From a virus, in the IMG/VR virus record IMGVR_UViG_3300036832_001089, positions 1-42,443 of that record: 42,443 bases of DNA; one strand, given 5' to 3'. The translations under genes were made by a program, and so were the position numbers. Shown here one piece after another: positions 31,660 through 38,123 of the stretch. The notes beneath the pieces were generated by a model. That model was not told where the DNA came from. It was given only the letters and a program-made list of their open reading frames with translations, and searched no databases. How positions within the stretch are numbered: position 1 is the first letter of the stretch; each line of letters starts with the position of its first letter.

Positions 31660-32084
31660 GCCCGCGCCTCCTGCATGTCGGCCTTCTCCTCTTCCCAGCG
31701 GGCTGCGTCGGCAGCCTGCCGGGTGGCCTCGCGGGCGCGCCCTTCGTCGAAGAAAAAGCCTGCCGGGGCGGAGGCCGCGAGCGACTGCATTCGGCCCAGC
31801 CACATGCCGGAGAGGGCGTCCGACCGCGCGGAGAAATAGCCCGCGCCGATCCAGGCATCGACCAGTTGGCCCGCCCGCACCGGGGACATGCATTCGCGGC
31901 AGTAGCCGCTCTCGGCGGCCTTCCGCCAGCAGATAAAGCCCTTGGGCGAGCCTTTGTGCTTGCCCGCGAGCTTCACCGGCAGGGAGGCGATGGCCTCCTC
32001 GCCAAACAGCTTGGTCGCCCATTCCAGCCCGAAGGGCGTGGAGAGATCGGCCGCCTTGTGGTGGAGAGAAACATATTTGGGCAT
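31656..32084 (-). CDS. Hypothetical protein heading the minus-strand island
   Basis: 142 aa. It has one CxxC pair (SGYCRECMSP) and a WRKAAESG helix in the middle, and a long helical end (REATRQAADAARWEEEKADM). ATG 32084 is preceded by AGGAG. The frame is open upstream to 32138, but that part covers the promoter. It lies directly behind a well-formed promoter, so the two genes are probably expressed at a different time from the head genes around them. Confidence 0.62.
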   Translation of the reverse strand: MPKYVSLHHKAADLSTPFGLEWATKLFGEEAIASLPVKLAGKHKGSPKGFICWRKAAESGYCRECMSPVRAGQLVDAWIGAGYFSARSDALSGMWLGRMQSLAASAPAGFFFDEGRAREATRQAADAARWEEEKADMQEARA

Positions 32085-32102
32085 CGAGATAGTCTCCTGT
32101 GA

Positions 32103-32138
32103 CGCTTTATATATAGGTGGTTCTGCCACATAATGCAA
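32103..32138 (-). promoter_or_regulatory. Putative promoter with TAAAGCG element and spacer dyad
   Basis: On the minus strand, TTGCAT (32138-32133) and TATATA (32115-32110) are 17 bases apart, followed by TAAAGCG. The spacer has the dyad GTGG-CAGAA-CCAC ending one base before the -10 box. The 16500 promoter has the same boxes, the same downstream heptamer and a comparable GGG-ATATG-CCC dyad. Confidence 0.65.
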
Positions 32139-32236
32139 GTCCTTTTGGTGAGGGATTTAGGACGAGACATGCACCATGCCCCGCCCGCCCTTGTGGTCGG
32201 TCCCGCCGCGCAAGCGCAAAAAGCGAAAGGCTGCTG

Positions 32237-32404
32237 ATGTCGCTATTGGCCCTGATCCTGATCGTCCTGCTGATCCTGCTGGTGGTCGGGTCGTTGCCCC
32301 AATGGCCCTACATGACGACGATGGGCTACGGCTACACGCCCGTGGGCGTCCTGGGGGTGATCCTGATCATCATCCTGATCTTGGTGCTGGCGGGACATCT
32401 CTGA
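32237..32404 (+). CDS. DUF3309-like two-pass membrane protein
   Basis: 55 aa. Two hydrophobic helices (SLLALILIVLLILLVVGSL and VLGVILIIILILVLAGHL) flank PQWPYMTTMGYGYTPVG. This is the DUF3309 pattern of LP-x-WP-x(n)-WGYGPSGG-type bacterial membrane peptides, common in Rhizobiales and other proteobacteria. GAAAGG precedes the ATG. Function unknown. The 152 bases upstream hold the divergent minus-strand promoter and a basic frame without support. Confidence 0.75.
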   Translation: MSLLALILIVLLILLVVGSLPQWPYMTTMGYGYTPVGVLGVILIIILILVLAGHL

Positions 32405-32568
32405 TGTGGGAATACCGCGTCGAGAAGACGCCCAATGTCTGGGCCGTCCTGTCCAAGGAATATCTCGACCGGCTGAACAATCTCGGCGAGCAAGGCTGGG
32501 AACTCATCACCGTCCATGAGAACAATCTGTATTTCAAGCGGCCCAAGAAGATCCCTCCGGTGCCGTGA
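32404..32568 (+). CDS. DUF4177-like small protein
   Basis: 54 aa: MWEYRVEKTPNVWAVLSKEY, then LDRLNNLGEQGWELITVHEN. The WEY start and the LNxLGEQGWELITV core fit the DUF4177 family of tiny beta-alpha-beta proteins. ATG overlaps the stop of the membrane protein gene, and its TGA overlaps the ATG of the topoisomerase gene. Role unknown. Confidence 0.68.
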   Translation: MWEYRVEKTPNVWAVLSKEYLDRLNNLGEQGWELITVHENNLYFKRPKKIPPVP

Positions 32569-33536
32569 TGGCGGTGCATCTGCATGTCCATTTCCGCGAT
32601 GCCTATGATCCCAAGGAACCGCGTGACGAGGGCGGCAAGTGGACCGAAGGTGGTAGTCGGGCGAAGGGCAAGGAGGCAGGCTTCGCCCCGGTCGAGAAGA
32701 GCGCTTCAGGCAAGTTTACGCTGCCGGGCGGCGGCAAGCTGCCCGCCCATATCGCCAAACTGCGCATTCCGCCCGCTTGGACCGGTGTCCGCTATAATCC
32801 CGATCCGAGAGGCGCGTTGCTGGTCTCTGGGCGGGATACCAAGGATCGCCGCGTGGCGCTTTACGCCGAGCGCTTCGCCAAATCGCAGGCGGCGCTGAAA
32901 TTCAAGCGCATCCAGCAGTTGGAGCCAAAATTCGACCGCATCATCGAGAAGAACACGCAGGCGATGCGTTCGCGCGATCCGCAGAAGCGCGAGGCGGCGG
33001 CCGTGTTGGGCTTGATCATGCATACTGGCATCCGCCCCGGCAGCGAACAGGATACCGGGGCCGAACAGCAGGCCTATGGCGCGACGACGCTCGAAGGCCG
33101 CCACGTCGTCAGCGACAAGGACGGCAATGTGACACTGAAGTTCGTCGGCAAGAAAGGTGTCGAACTGGCGATCCCGGTGAGCGATCCGGCGATCGCCGCC
33201 GATCTGAAGCGGCGCGCCAAGGCGAATGGCACAGACGGGCAGTTGTTTCCAGAGGCCAATGCGCGGCAGTTGCTGAGCCACGTCAAATCGCTGGCCGGGC
33301 AGAATTTCAAGACCAAGGATTTCCGCACTTTGATCGGCACCAAGCTGGCCATTGCCGAGATCCAGAAGCAGACGGTGCCGAAATCACCGACAGCGTACAA
33401 GAAGGCGGCCTTGGCGGTGGCCCGCAAGGTGGCCGAAGCGTTGGGCAACACGCCCGCGATCGCGTTGAAATCCTATATCGCGCCGCATGTCTTTGCCGAT
33501 TGGCATCTGGCCAGCGAAGGCAAGCAGGCAGCTTGA
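32568..33536 (+). CDS. Tagged type IB DNA topoisomerase
   Basis: 322 aa. It begins AVHLHVHFRDAYDPKEPRD with tag EPRDEGGKWTEGG (17-29). The rest matches poxvirus-like bacterial topoisomerase IB: IPPAWTGVRYNPDPRG (67-82), TGIRPGSE with catalytic Arg156, FVGKKG (hairpin Lys195/196), DFRTLIGTKLA with Arg253, and nucleophile Tyr303 in KSYIAPHVF. Such enzymes relax supercoils through a 3'-phosphotyrosine intermediate. The place in the head operon and the tag suggest it is packed in the virion, perhaps to act on DNA during packaging or at entry. ATG 32568 overlaps the previous stop. Confidence 0.88.
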   Translation: MAVHLHVHFRDAYDPKEPRDEGGKWTEGGSRAKGKEAGFAPVEKSASGKFTLPGGGKLPAHIAKLRIPPAWTGVRYNPDPRGALLVSGRDTKDRRVALYAERFAKSQAALKFKRIQQLEPKFDRIIEKNTQAMRSRDPQKREAAAVLGLIMHTGIRPGSEQDTGAEQQAYGATTLEGRHVVSDKDGNVTLKFVGKKGVELAIPVSDPAIAADLKRRAKANGTDGQLFPEANARQLLSHVKSLAGQNFKTKDFRTLIGTKLAIAEIQKQTVPKSPTAYKKAALAVARKVAEALGNTPAIALKSYIAPHVFADWHLASEGKQAA

Positions 33537-33561
33537 ATTATGAGGTATTTATCCCCATTTA
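33533..33561 (+). promoter_or_regulatory. Possible promoter upstream of the peptidase cluster
   Basis: TTGAAT (33533-33538) and CATTTA (33556-33561) are 17 bases apart and the latter is followed by TATCC. This resembles the 16427 promoter (TTGAAT-N17-TATCTA followed by TATG). The interval is AT-rich against its surroundings. The -10 box is poor, so it is tentative. Confidence 0.33.
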
Positions 33562-33584
33562 TATCCGAACCGTTGGAGCGATAA

Positions 33585-33776
33585 ATGCCTGATATTTCGA
33601 AGATGCCGCCTTTGCCAGCGGCCCATTATGGCAAGATCGAGGATCAGCCCAAGGAAAGCGCGACATTACCGCAGCCGGACGACATCGACATCGACGACGA
33701 CGAGGATCTGCCCGCCGATCCGGCACTGATCGACATGCTGGGCTTTGATCCGGACGAGCTTGAAGACGAGGAATGA
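33585..33776 (+). CDS. Small acidic protein
   Basis: 63 aa with a net strong negative charge (PQPDDIDIDDDEDLPADPAL, DMLGFDPDELEDEE). TTGGAGCG serves as ribosome site. Its TGA overlaps the ATG of the double-peptidase gene, so it may be an inhibitor or chaperone of that protein, or a small scaffold. No family is recognised. Confidence 0.58.
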   Translation: MPDISKMPPLPAAHYGKIEDQPKESATLPQPDDIDIDDDEDLPADPALIDMLGFDPDELEDEE

Positions 33777-35113
33777 TCTATCTGCATCGCCACGACCGTC
33801 GATTGACGCGGACATGGACGCGGGATGCTTTCGATCCTAACCAGCCGCGTGAGCCGAGCGGTCAATGGACCGAGGGCAGCGGCGGCAAGAAAGCCAAATT
33901 CAGCGGGACTGCGTATGCCAAGCTGGACCAGCGTAATGTCTGTGGCATCGAAGCGGCTGCGGCCATAACCGGGAAGCCGCCGGATCATGTCTGGGAAAGC
34001 GCCAAGGAGCACTTTAAGAAGGGAGGGATGCGGCCCTCTGCGATGCATCAGGCATTGAATAAGTTAGGTTATACTTTCAACAACATGGATTTTAAGCTTC
34101 TGTTCAAGAAAGACGGGCATAACTACAACGAGCGTTCGATAAGTGAACTTGAAGCCATCGCCCCGCAAGAAGGCACATATCTCGTTGGTACGAGAAATCA
34201 TTGGTTTGTGCTAAAAAATGGCAAGACGATAGATCCGGGGAATACCGGTAAAAGAACAAAGGTTACCGAGATCTATAAAATAGAGCCGCATCGGACGCAT
34301 GATGAGGCTGATGCCTTCCCGGTGCCGCTCGACGCCGATCTCCTGTATCTGGCGCAAAACGCCAAGCAGCAGAATTTCGTGCAGCAGATCTACCAATTGC
34401 AGGCCGAGCGCAACCGCAGGCGGATGCGATTGGGGCCTGACTGGGATGACGCTGACTGGCAGGAAGAGGAGCACAAGCGTGACGAGGGGGGCAAGTTCAG
34501 CGAGACTGGTGGCGGCGCGGAAGCGGAAAAAAAATCAGCCGATCTGCACGAGCCGCAGGCACGGCAGGACTGGGTGAACGGGATTGCCGAGCGTTATGGG
34601 CTGCCGCCGCAGAAATTAAAATTCGATTCGTCACTGACCGAGGCAGGCATCCTCGCACATGCTTCCGGTGATGGGATCAGCCTCAATCCCGATTATTTTG
34701 GCAAACCCGAGAAATACGCCGAACATGAGAAGCGGTGGAGCGGCGGGATGGTAGCGGACGCGTCGCCGCGGGGCACGCTCCTGCACGAACTCGGTCACAA
34801 GATGTTTCAGCAGATCAGGCCGCCTGCCGGTATGTCATCACGGTTCTATAACAAGTGGTTTCGTGAGAAGGATGCGATCGTTCAAAAGTATTTCGATGAT
34901 CCGGAGATGGTCATCTCGGCCTTCGCGCAAGAGCATCCCCATGAATGGGCCGCCGAGGCTTTTGCGGCGCAGCACAACGGCAAGCTCGAATGGCCTTACA
35001 CGCAGAAGGCGGCGGACGGAGCCAAGGCGATGTGGCAGGAACTTTTCGCGTATGGCGAGCGCGATCAGAACGGGCATCTAAAGCCCGGTGTCAAGCCCCG
35101 ATCGGTCGGCTGA
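33773..35113 (+). CDS. Double-tagged protein: cysteine-peptidase-like plus zinc metallopeptidase domains
   Basis: 446 aa. N-terminus IYLHRHDRR, then tag 1 DPNQPREPSGQWTEGSGG (21-38). Domain 1 (~45-165) looks like a papain/C39-type peptidase: QRNVCGIEAAAAITG with Cys57, GTRNHWFVL with His143, and TIDPG with Asp154. A helical linker follows, then tag 2 EEEHKRDEGGKFSETGGG (231-248). Domain 2 holds a zincin site, LLHELGH (336-342), with a possible third ligand in HEWAAEAFA. Two enzyme modules, each behind a tag copy, is a notable design. Domain 1 DNA is poorer in GC than the rest. Activities are inferred from motifs. Confidence 0.72.
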   Translation: MIYLHRHDRRLTRTWTRDAFDPNQPREPSGQWTEGSGGKKAKFSGTAYAKLDQRNVCGIEAAAAITGKPPDHVWESAKEHFKKGGMRPSAMHQALNKLGYTFNNMDFKLLFKKDGHNYNERSISELEAIAPQEGTYLVGTRNHWFVLKNGKTIDPGNTGKRTKVTEIYKIEPHRTHDEADAFPVPLDADLLYLAQNAKQQNFVQQIYQLQAERNRRRMRLGPDWDDADWQEEEHKRDEGGKFSETGGGAEAEKKSADLHEPQARQDWVNGIAERYGLPPQKLKFDSSLTEAGILAHASGDGISLNPDYFGKPEKYAEHEKRWSGGMVADASPRGTLLHELGHKMFQQIRPPAGMSSRFYNKWFREKDAIVQKYFDDPEMVISAFAQEHPHEWAAEAFAAQHNGKLEWPYTQKAADGAKAMWQELFAYGERDQNGHLKPGVKPRSVG

Positions 35114-36120
35114 TGGTTGTCCATCTTAAACCATGGCCGGAACTCAGAGAGCGTCACGCTGCGCACCGCCGTGTCCGTGACGCCGAATGGAAGGAAGCGG
35201 AACACAAGCGTGGCGGCAACCCGTCCAACACCGGACAGTTCAGCAAGGGCGGCGGCAAGACCGCCAAAAAGACCAAGGCCGACGAATGGGAGCCGCCTGC
35301 ACCGTTCGAGCGCGAAGGCGGGCTCGATCCGCTAAAGAGCGCCCGCGAGAGCCTGGAAGCGTTTTTTAGCAAATATCGCCAGCATCGGATGACGACGTGG
35401 CAGAAGACCGATCCCAGCGCCGAGGATTATTCGGAACAGGTCGAGCGCTACAATCGCGAACTTGAACCGGTCAACAAGGCGGCACGCCAGGAGATGGTCG
35501 ATACTGTCGGCAAGGCGATGGGTGTCGATCCAAAGCGGGTGTTCTTTAGCGACGAGAAGCCGACCGCGACGGTGGGCGACAAGCAGTTTAATGTCGGCGG
35601 GACCGCCTTTCATGCCAGCGGCAGGATACAGCTATACGGTGTCGATGTGCCCTATATGAGCACCGCCGGATTGCTGACGCACGAGATGATGCACGTCAAA
35701 TTCGAAGCCATCCGGCAAAAGCGCCACAAGCAATATAATGACTGGATCGAAGCCAGCAAAAAAGAAGATCCCGACGATCCACTGATGACGCGGGCTGGCT
35801 ACCTGACCGAGAAGGCCAAAAAACAATATCCCCTCCTCGCCGATTGGGACGAGACGGTAAACAAATCCGGGCAGTGGCAGAAATTTGTCGAGGATGACGG
35901 GATCACCGATTACAGCCGCGAGTGGTGGCAGGCCTTTAAGGACAAGAAGGCGGACGGCAATCAGGCGACGCATGAGACGCTGGCCGAGATGGCCAAGCTC
36001 GATCTCGAAGGCTCGCTCGACCGCTTGGTGTGGTTCAAGCAATCGGAAACCTTCCGACCGCTCTATGAACTAGTCAATAAGCACTACAAGGCCAGCGAGG
36101 ATGACCGGGTGGCGACATGA
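35113..36120 (+). CDS. Tagged zinc metallopeptidase-like protein
   Basis: 335 aa. Begins MVVHLKPWPELRERHAAHRR, then tag variant EAEHKRGGNPSNTGQFSKGGG (28-48). A helical region leads to LLTHEMMHVKFEAI (187-200), a zincin HExxH site at 190-194. A later helix (ATHETLAEMAKLDLEGSLDR) may supply the third metal ligand. It follows the double-peptidase gene with a TGATG overlap and may be a diverged relative of its second domain. It could digest host proteins or cell-wall peptides after injection, or work in head maturation. Confidence 0.7.
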   Translation: MVVHLKPWPELRERHAAHRRVRDAEWKEAEHKRGGNPSNTGQFSKGGGKTAKKTKADEWEPPAPFEREGGLDPLKSARESLEAFFSKYRQHRMTTWQKTDPSAEDYSEQVERYNRELEPVNKAARQEMVDTVGKAMGVDPKRVFFSDEKPTATVGDKQFNVGGTAFHASGRIQLYGVDVPYMSTAGLLTHEMMHVKFEAIRQKRHKQYNDWIEASKKEDPDDPLMTRAGYLTEKAKKQYPLLADWDETVNKSGQWQKFVEDDGITDYSREWWQAFKDKKADGNQATHETLAEMAKLDLEGSLDRLVWFKQSETFRPLYELVNKHYKASEDDRVAT

Positions 36121-36290
36121 TCAAGCAGCAGGATGTTGACGGTCGGTCCGCCCTTGTCGCCTATCTGAAGGCCGACATGACACCGGTCGATGATCCTGAC
36201 GACGCCGAACTCCTGCGCGTCGTCTTTGATAACGGCGATACGATGTGGCTGATACCACAGTCACAGAGCGACGAGAAAGCCGACGAGTGA
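36117..36290 (+). CDS. Small protein, tandem paralogue 1
   Basis: 57 aa: DGRSALVAYLKADMTPVDDP, then DDAELLRVVFDNGDTMWLIP. Its second half matches the next gene (DATLVKLIFDDGSLVYVSP), so the two arose by duplication. The ATG overlaps the stop of the metallopeptidase gene, and the stop overlaps the GTG of its partner. Possible immunity or chaperone factor for the enzymes upstream, by position only. Confidence 0.6.
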   Translation: MIKQQDVDGRSALVAYLKADMTPVDDPDDAELLRVVFDNGDTMWLIPQSQSDEKADE

Positions 36291-36472
36291 CCGTCGAGCA
36301 CGTAACGCTCGATGGCACGCCAGCCTTGGCCGAATATCTCGACGATGCGTTCATGCCGGTCGAGAAATGCGATGCGACACTGGTCAAACTGATCTTTGAT
36401 GACGGCAGCCTCGTCTATGTCTCGCCGCAACATAGCGGGCTGGCATACGTGGCCGATGCCGAGGAGGAATGA
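36287..36472 (+). CDS. Small protein, tandem paralogue 2
   Basis: 61 aa from GTG 36287: TVEHVTLDGTPALAEYLDDA, then DATLVKLIFDDGSLVYVSPQ and an acidic end. It shares the DGxxALxxYL start and the LLRVVFDNGDxxWLIP/LVKLIFDDGSxxYVSP core with paralogue 1. No family is recognised. Overlaps its neighbours at both ends. Confidence 0.6.
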   Translation: MTVEHVTLDGTPALAEYLDDAFMPVEKCDATLVKLIFDDGSLVYVSPQHSGLAYVADAEEE

Positions 36473-36777
36473 TGTCCAAAATCTGGTGGTTCAGCCTAGC
36501 GCTCCTGCTGTCGCCGGTCCCGGCCTTTGCGCAGTGCAGTGAAGTTCCCGGTCAGGGCTTTTTCTGCAAAACGCTGATGACGATGTCGGGAGGCATCGAA
36601 CTGCCGCCCGCGACGACCGTGGCCGGTCTCTCGGCAATCCCGTGTACGGCGGCAGCGACGGGCCAGTTGCGCGTCGTTAGCGACGCGACGACACCGGCCT
36701 ATAACGGGGCCTTGACCGGCGGCGGCGCGGTTGTCGTCATCGCGTTCTGCAACGGCACGGCGTGGCTGGCGCATTGA
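36472..36777 (+). CDS. Secreted-type protein with phage structural tail motif
   Basis: 101 aa from ATG 36472. A signal peptide is clear (SKIWWFSLALLLSPVPAFA-QC). The mature part has four Cys and ends DATTPAYNGALTGGGAVVVI, AFCNGTAWLAH, a pattern often seen at the end of phage structural and fibre-like proteins (APTYNG..TGGG..V.V.CNGT.W). An exported protein in the head operon is unusual; if cleavage occurs after AFA the next residue is Gln-Cys, so a lipoprotein is not indicated. Confidence 0.66.
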   Translation: MSKIWWFSLALLLSPVPAFAQCSEVPGQGFFCKTLMTMSGGIELPPATTVAGLSAIPCTAAATGQLRVVSDATTPAYNGALTGGGAVVVIAFCNGTAWLAH

Positions 36778-38108
36778 TGGCATTGCGGTTGCATATTGCC
36801 AATCGGACGCTGAGGTTCCGTGACCGGGCGATTGCGCCGCGCCGCATCCGCTTTCACGACACCGACTTTCTGACCGTCGAGCAATTGGGGCCGATGCAGT
36901 CGCTGTCGCCGGAAGGCTTTTTGATCATCCGCAATGTGCCGTTGGCCCGTATCGGGCCACAGCTTTATTCCGATCAGGAAATCCCGATCAAGGGCGATGC
37001 AGCGGGCAAGATAATCATCGACCGCGAACCGGATGAGGTGTTTCGCCCTGCAACATTGGCATCCTTACAGGGCAAGGCGGTCACGCTCGACCATCCCGAA
37101 GACGACGTGATGCCCGAGAACTACAAGGAATTGCTCGTCGGCACGGTGATCAATCCACGGCGTGGCGAGCGCGTTATGGACAATCTCTTGCTGGGCGATC
37201 TGATTATCTACGATCCCGAGGCGATCAAGGCGATCCGTAACAAGGACGTACGCGAAGTTAGCGTGGGTTACAAGGCCGACTACGAGGAGACCGGCAACGC
37301 GCGTGGGCGGCAAAGAAACATTATTTGCAATCACTTAGCGCTAGTGCGCGACGGGCGCTGCGGCCCGATCTGCCGGATCGGCGACACGGCCTTCTTCCCG
37401 CGACACGAAGCGGATTGCGGCTGCGCCCAGTGCAGCACGCATGATTTCGACGAGAGCCAGCACAAGCGTGACGAGGGGGGCAAATTTAGCTCAACCGGCG
37501 GCGGCAGCATGAAGCCCCACGCGCCCGAGGAAAATTCCGTAGAGCCGACGACCGGCTCGCCGATCCGGGTGTTGCGGCTGGGCAGTGAGACGGGTGGGCT
37601 GAAGGGACGTAACGCCGGTAATCTGCGCTCGGTCGCAACCCATCTTGTCAACACGTCATCCGATGAAGGCCCGGTATCGGCGGGCGGTGTCGGCAACACG
37701 GTCTCGGTCTACCATGTGAAATTGCCCGAAAAGCTTGATAACTACGCGATGATCAACGCCGGAAGCGAACCCGGTAAAAATGTTGGTCGCACGACAAAGA
37801 CGCATGGCGACAAGACGGTCATGATCTCCTATTCGTTCCCGCATGACTTTTCCGGCGAGGAGCGCGTAGCGGCAATCCCGCTCTCGGAAATCAAAAAAGA
37901 ACTCAAGGATATGGGCTATAGCAGCGCCGACTACGCGGGGACGCTGAACACCGAAAAGGCGATGCGGACGGTCATGGCGCGGCATGGGCTAAAGATTGAC
38001 GGGCCGACAAACGACGCCGCCGAGGATCTACTGCACGAGGACACCAGGGACCAGTCCCCGGTGAAGGCACTGAAACGCACCGGTCGCCGTGTTCATCTAC
38101 ATTTCTGA
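36777..38108 (+). CDS. DUF2213 prohead-protease-like protein fused through a tag to an unknown domain
   Basis: 443 aa. Residues ~45-200 match DUF2213: EGFLIIRNVPLARIGPQLY, DEVFRPATLASLQGKAVTLD with His106, VREVSVGYKADYE with Ser162, and NHLALVRDGRCG. This family is linked to capsid maturation; His and Ser placement suits a prohead serine protease. A Cys-rich segment (CGCAQC) and the tag FDESQHKRDEGGKFSSTGGG (224-243) follow, then ~190 residues of unknown type (RVLRLGSETGGLKGRNAGNL, VYHVKLPEKLDNYAM) that may be an enzyme. The protein ends GRRVHLHF, a C-terminal copy of the His strand. Confidence 0.75.
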   Translation: MALRLHIANRTLRFRDRAIAPRRIRFHDTDFLTVEQLGPMQSLSPEGFLIIRNVPLARIGPQLYSDQEIPIKGDAAGKIIIDREPDEVFRPATLASLQGKAVTLDHPEDDVMPENYKELLVGTVINPRRGERVMDNLLLGDLIIYDPEAIKAIRNKDVREVSVGYKADYEETGNARGRQRNIICNHLALVRDGRCGPICRIGDTAFFPRHEADCGCAQCSTHDFDESQHKRDEGGKFSSTGGGSMKPHAPEENSVEPTTGSPIRVLRLGSETGGLKGRNAGNLRSVATHLVNTSSDEGPVSAGGVGNTVSVYHVKLPEKLDNYAMINAGSEPGKNVGRTTKTHGDKTVMISYSFPHDFSGEERVAAIPLSEIKKELKDMGYSSADYAGTLNTEKAMRTVMARHGLKIDGPTNDAAEDLLHEDTRDQSPVKALKRTGRRVHLHF

Positions 38109-38123
38109 GGAGGAGATCAAGTG

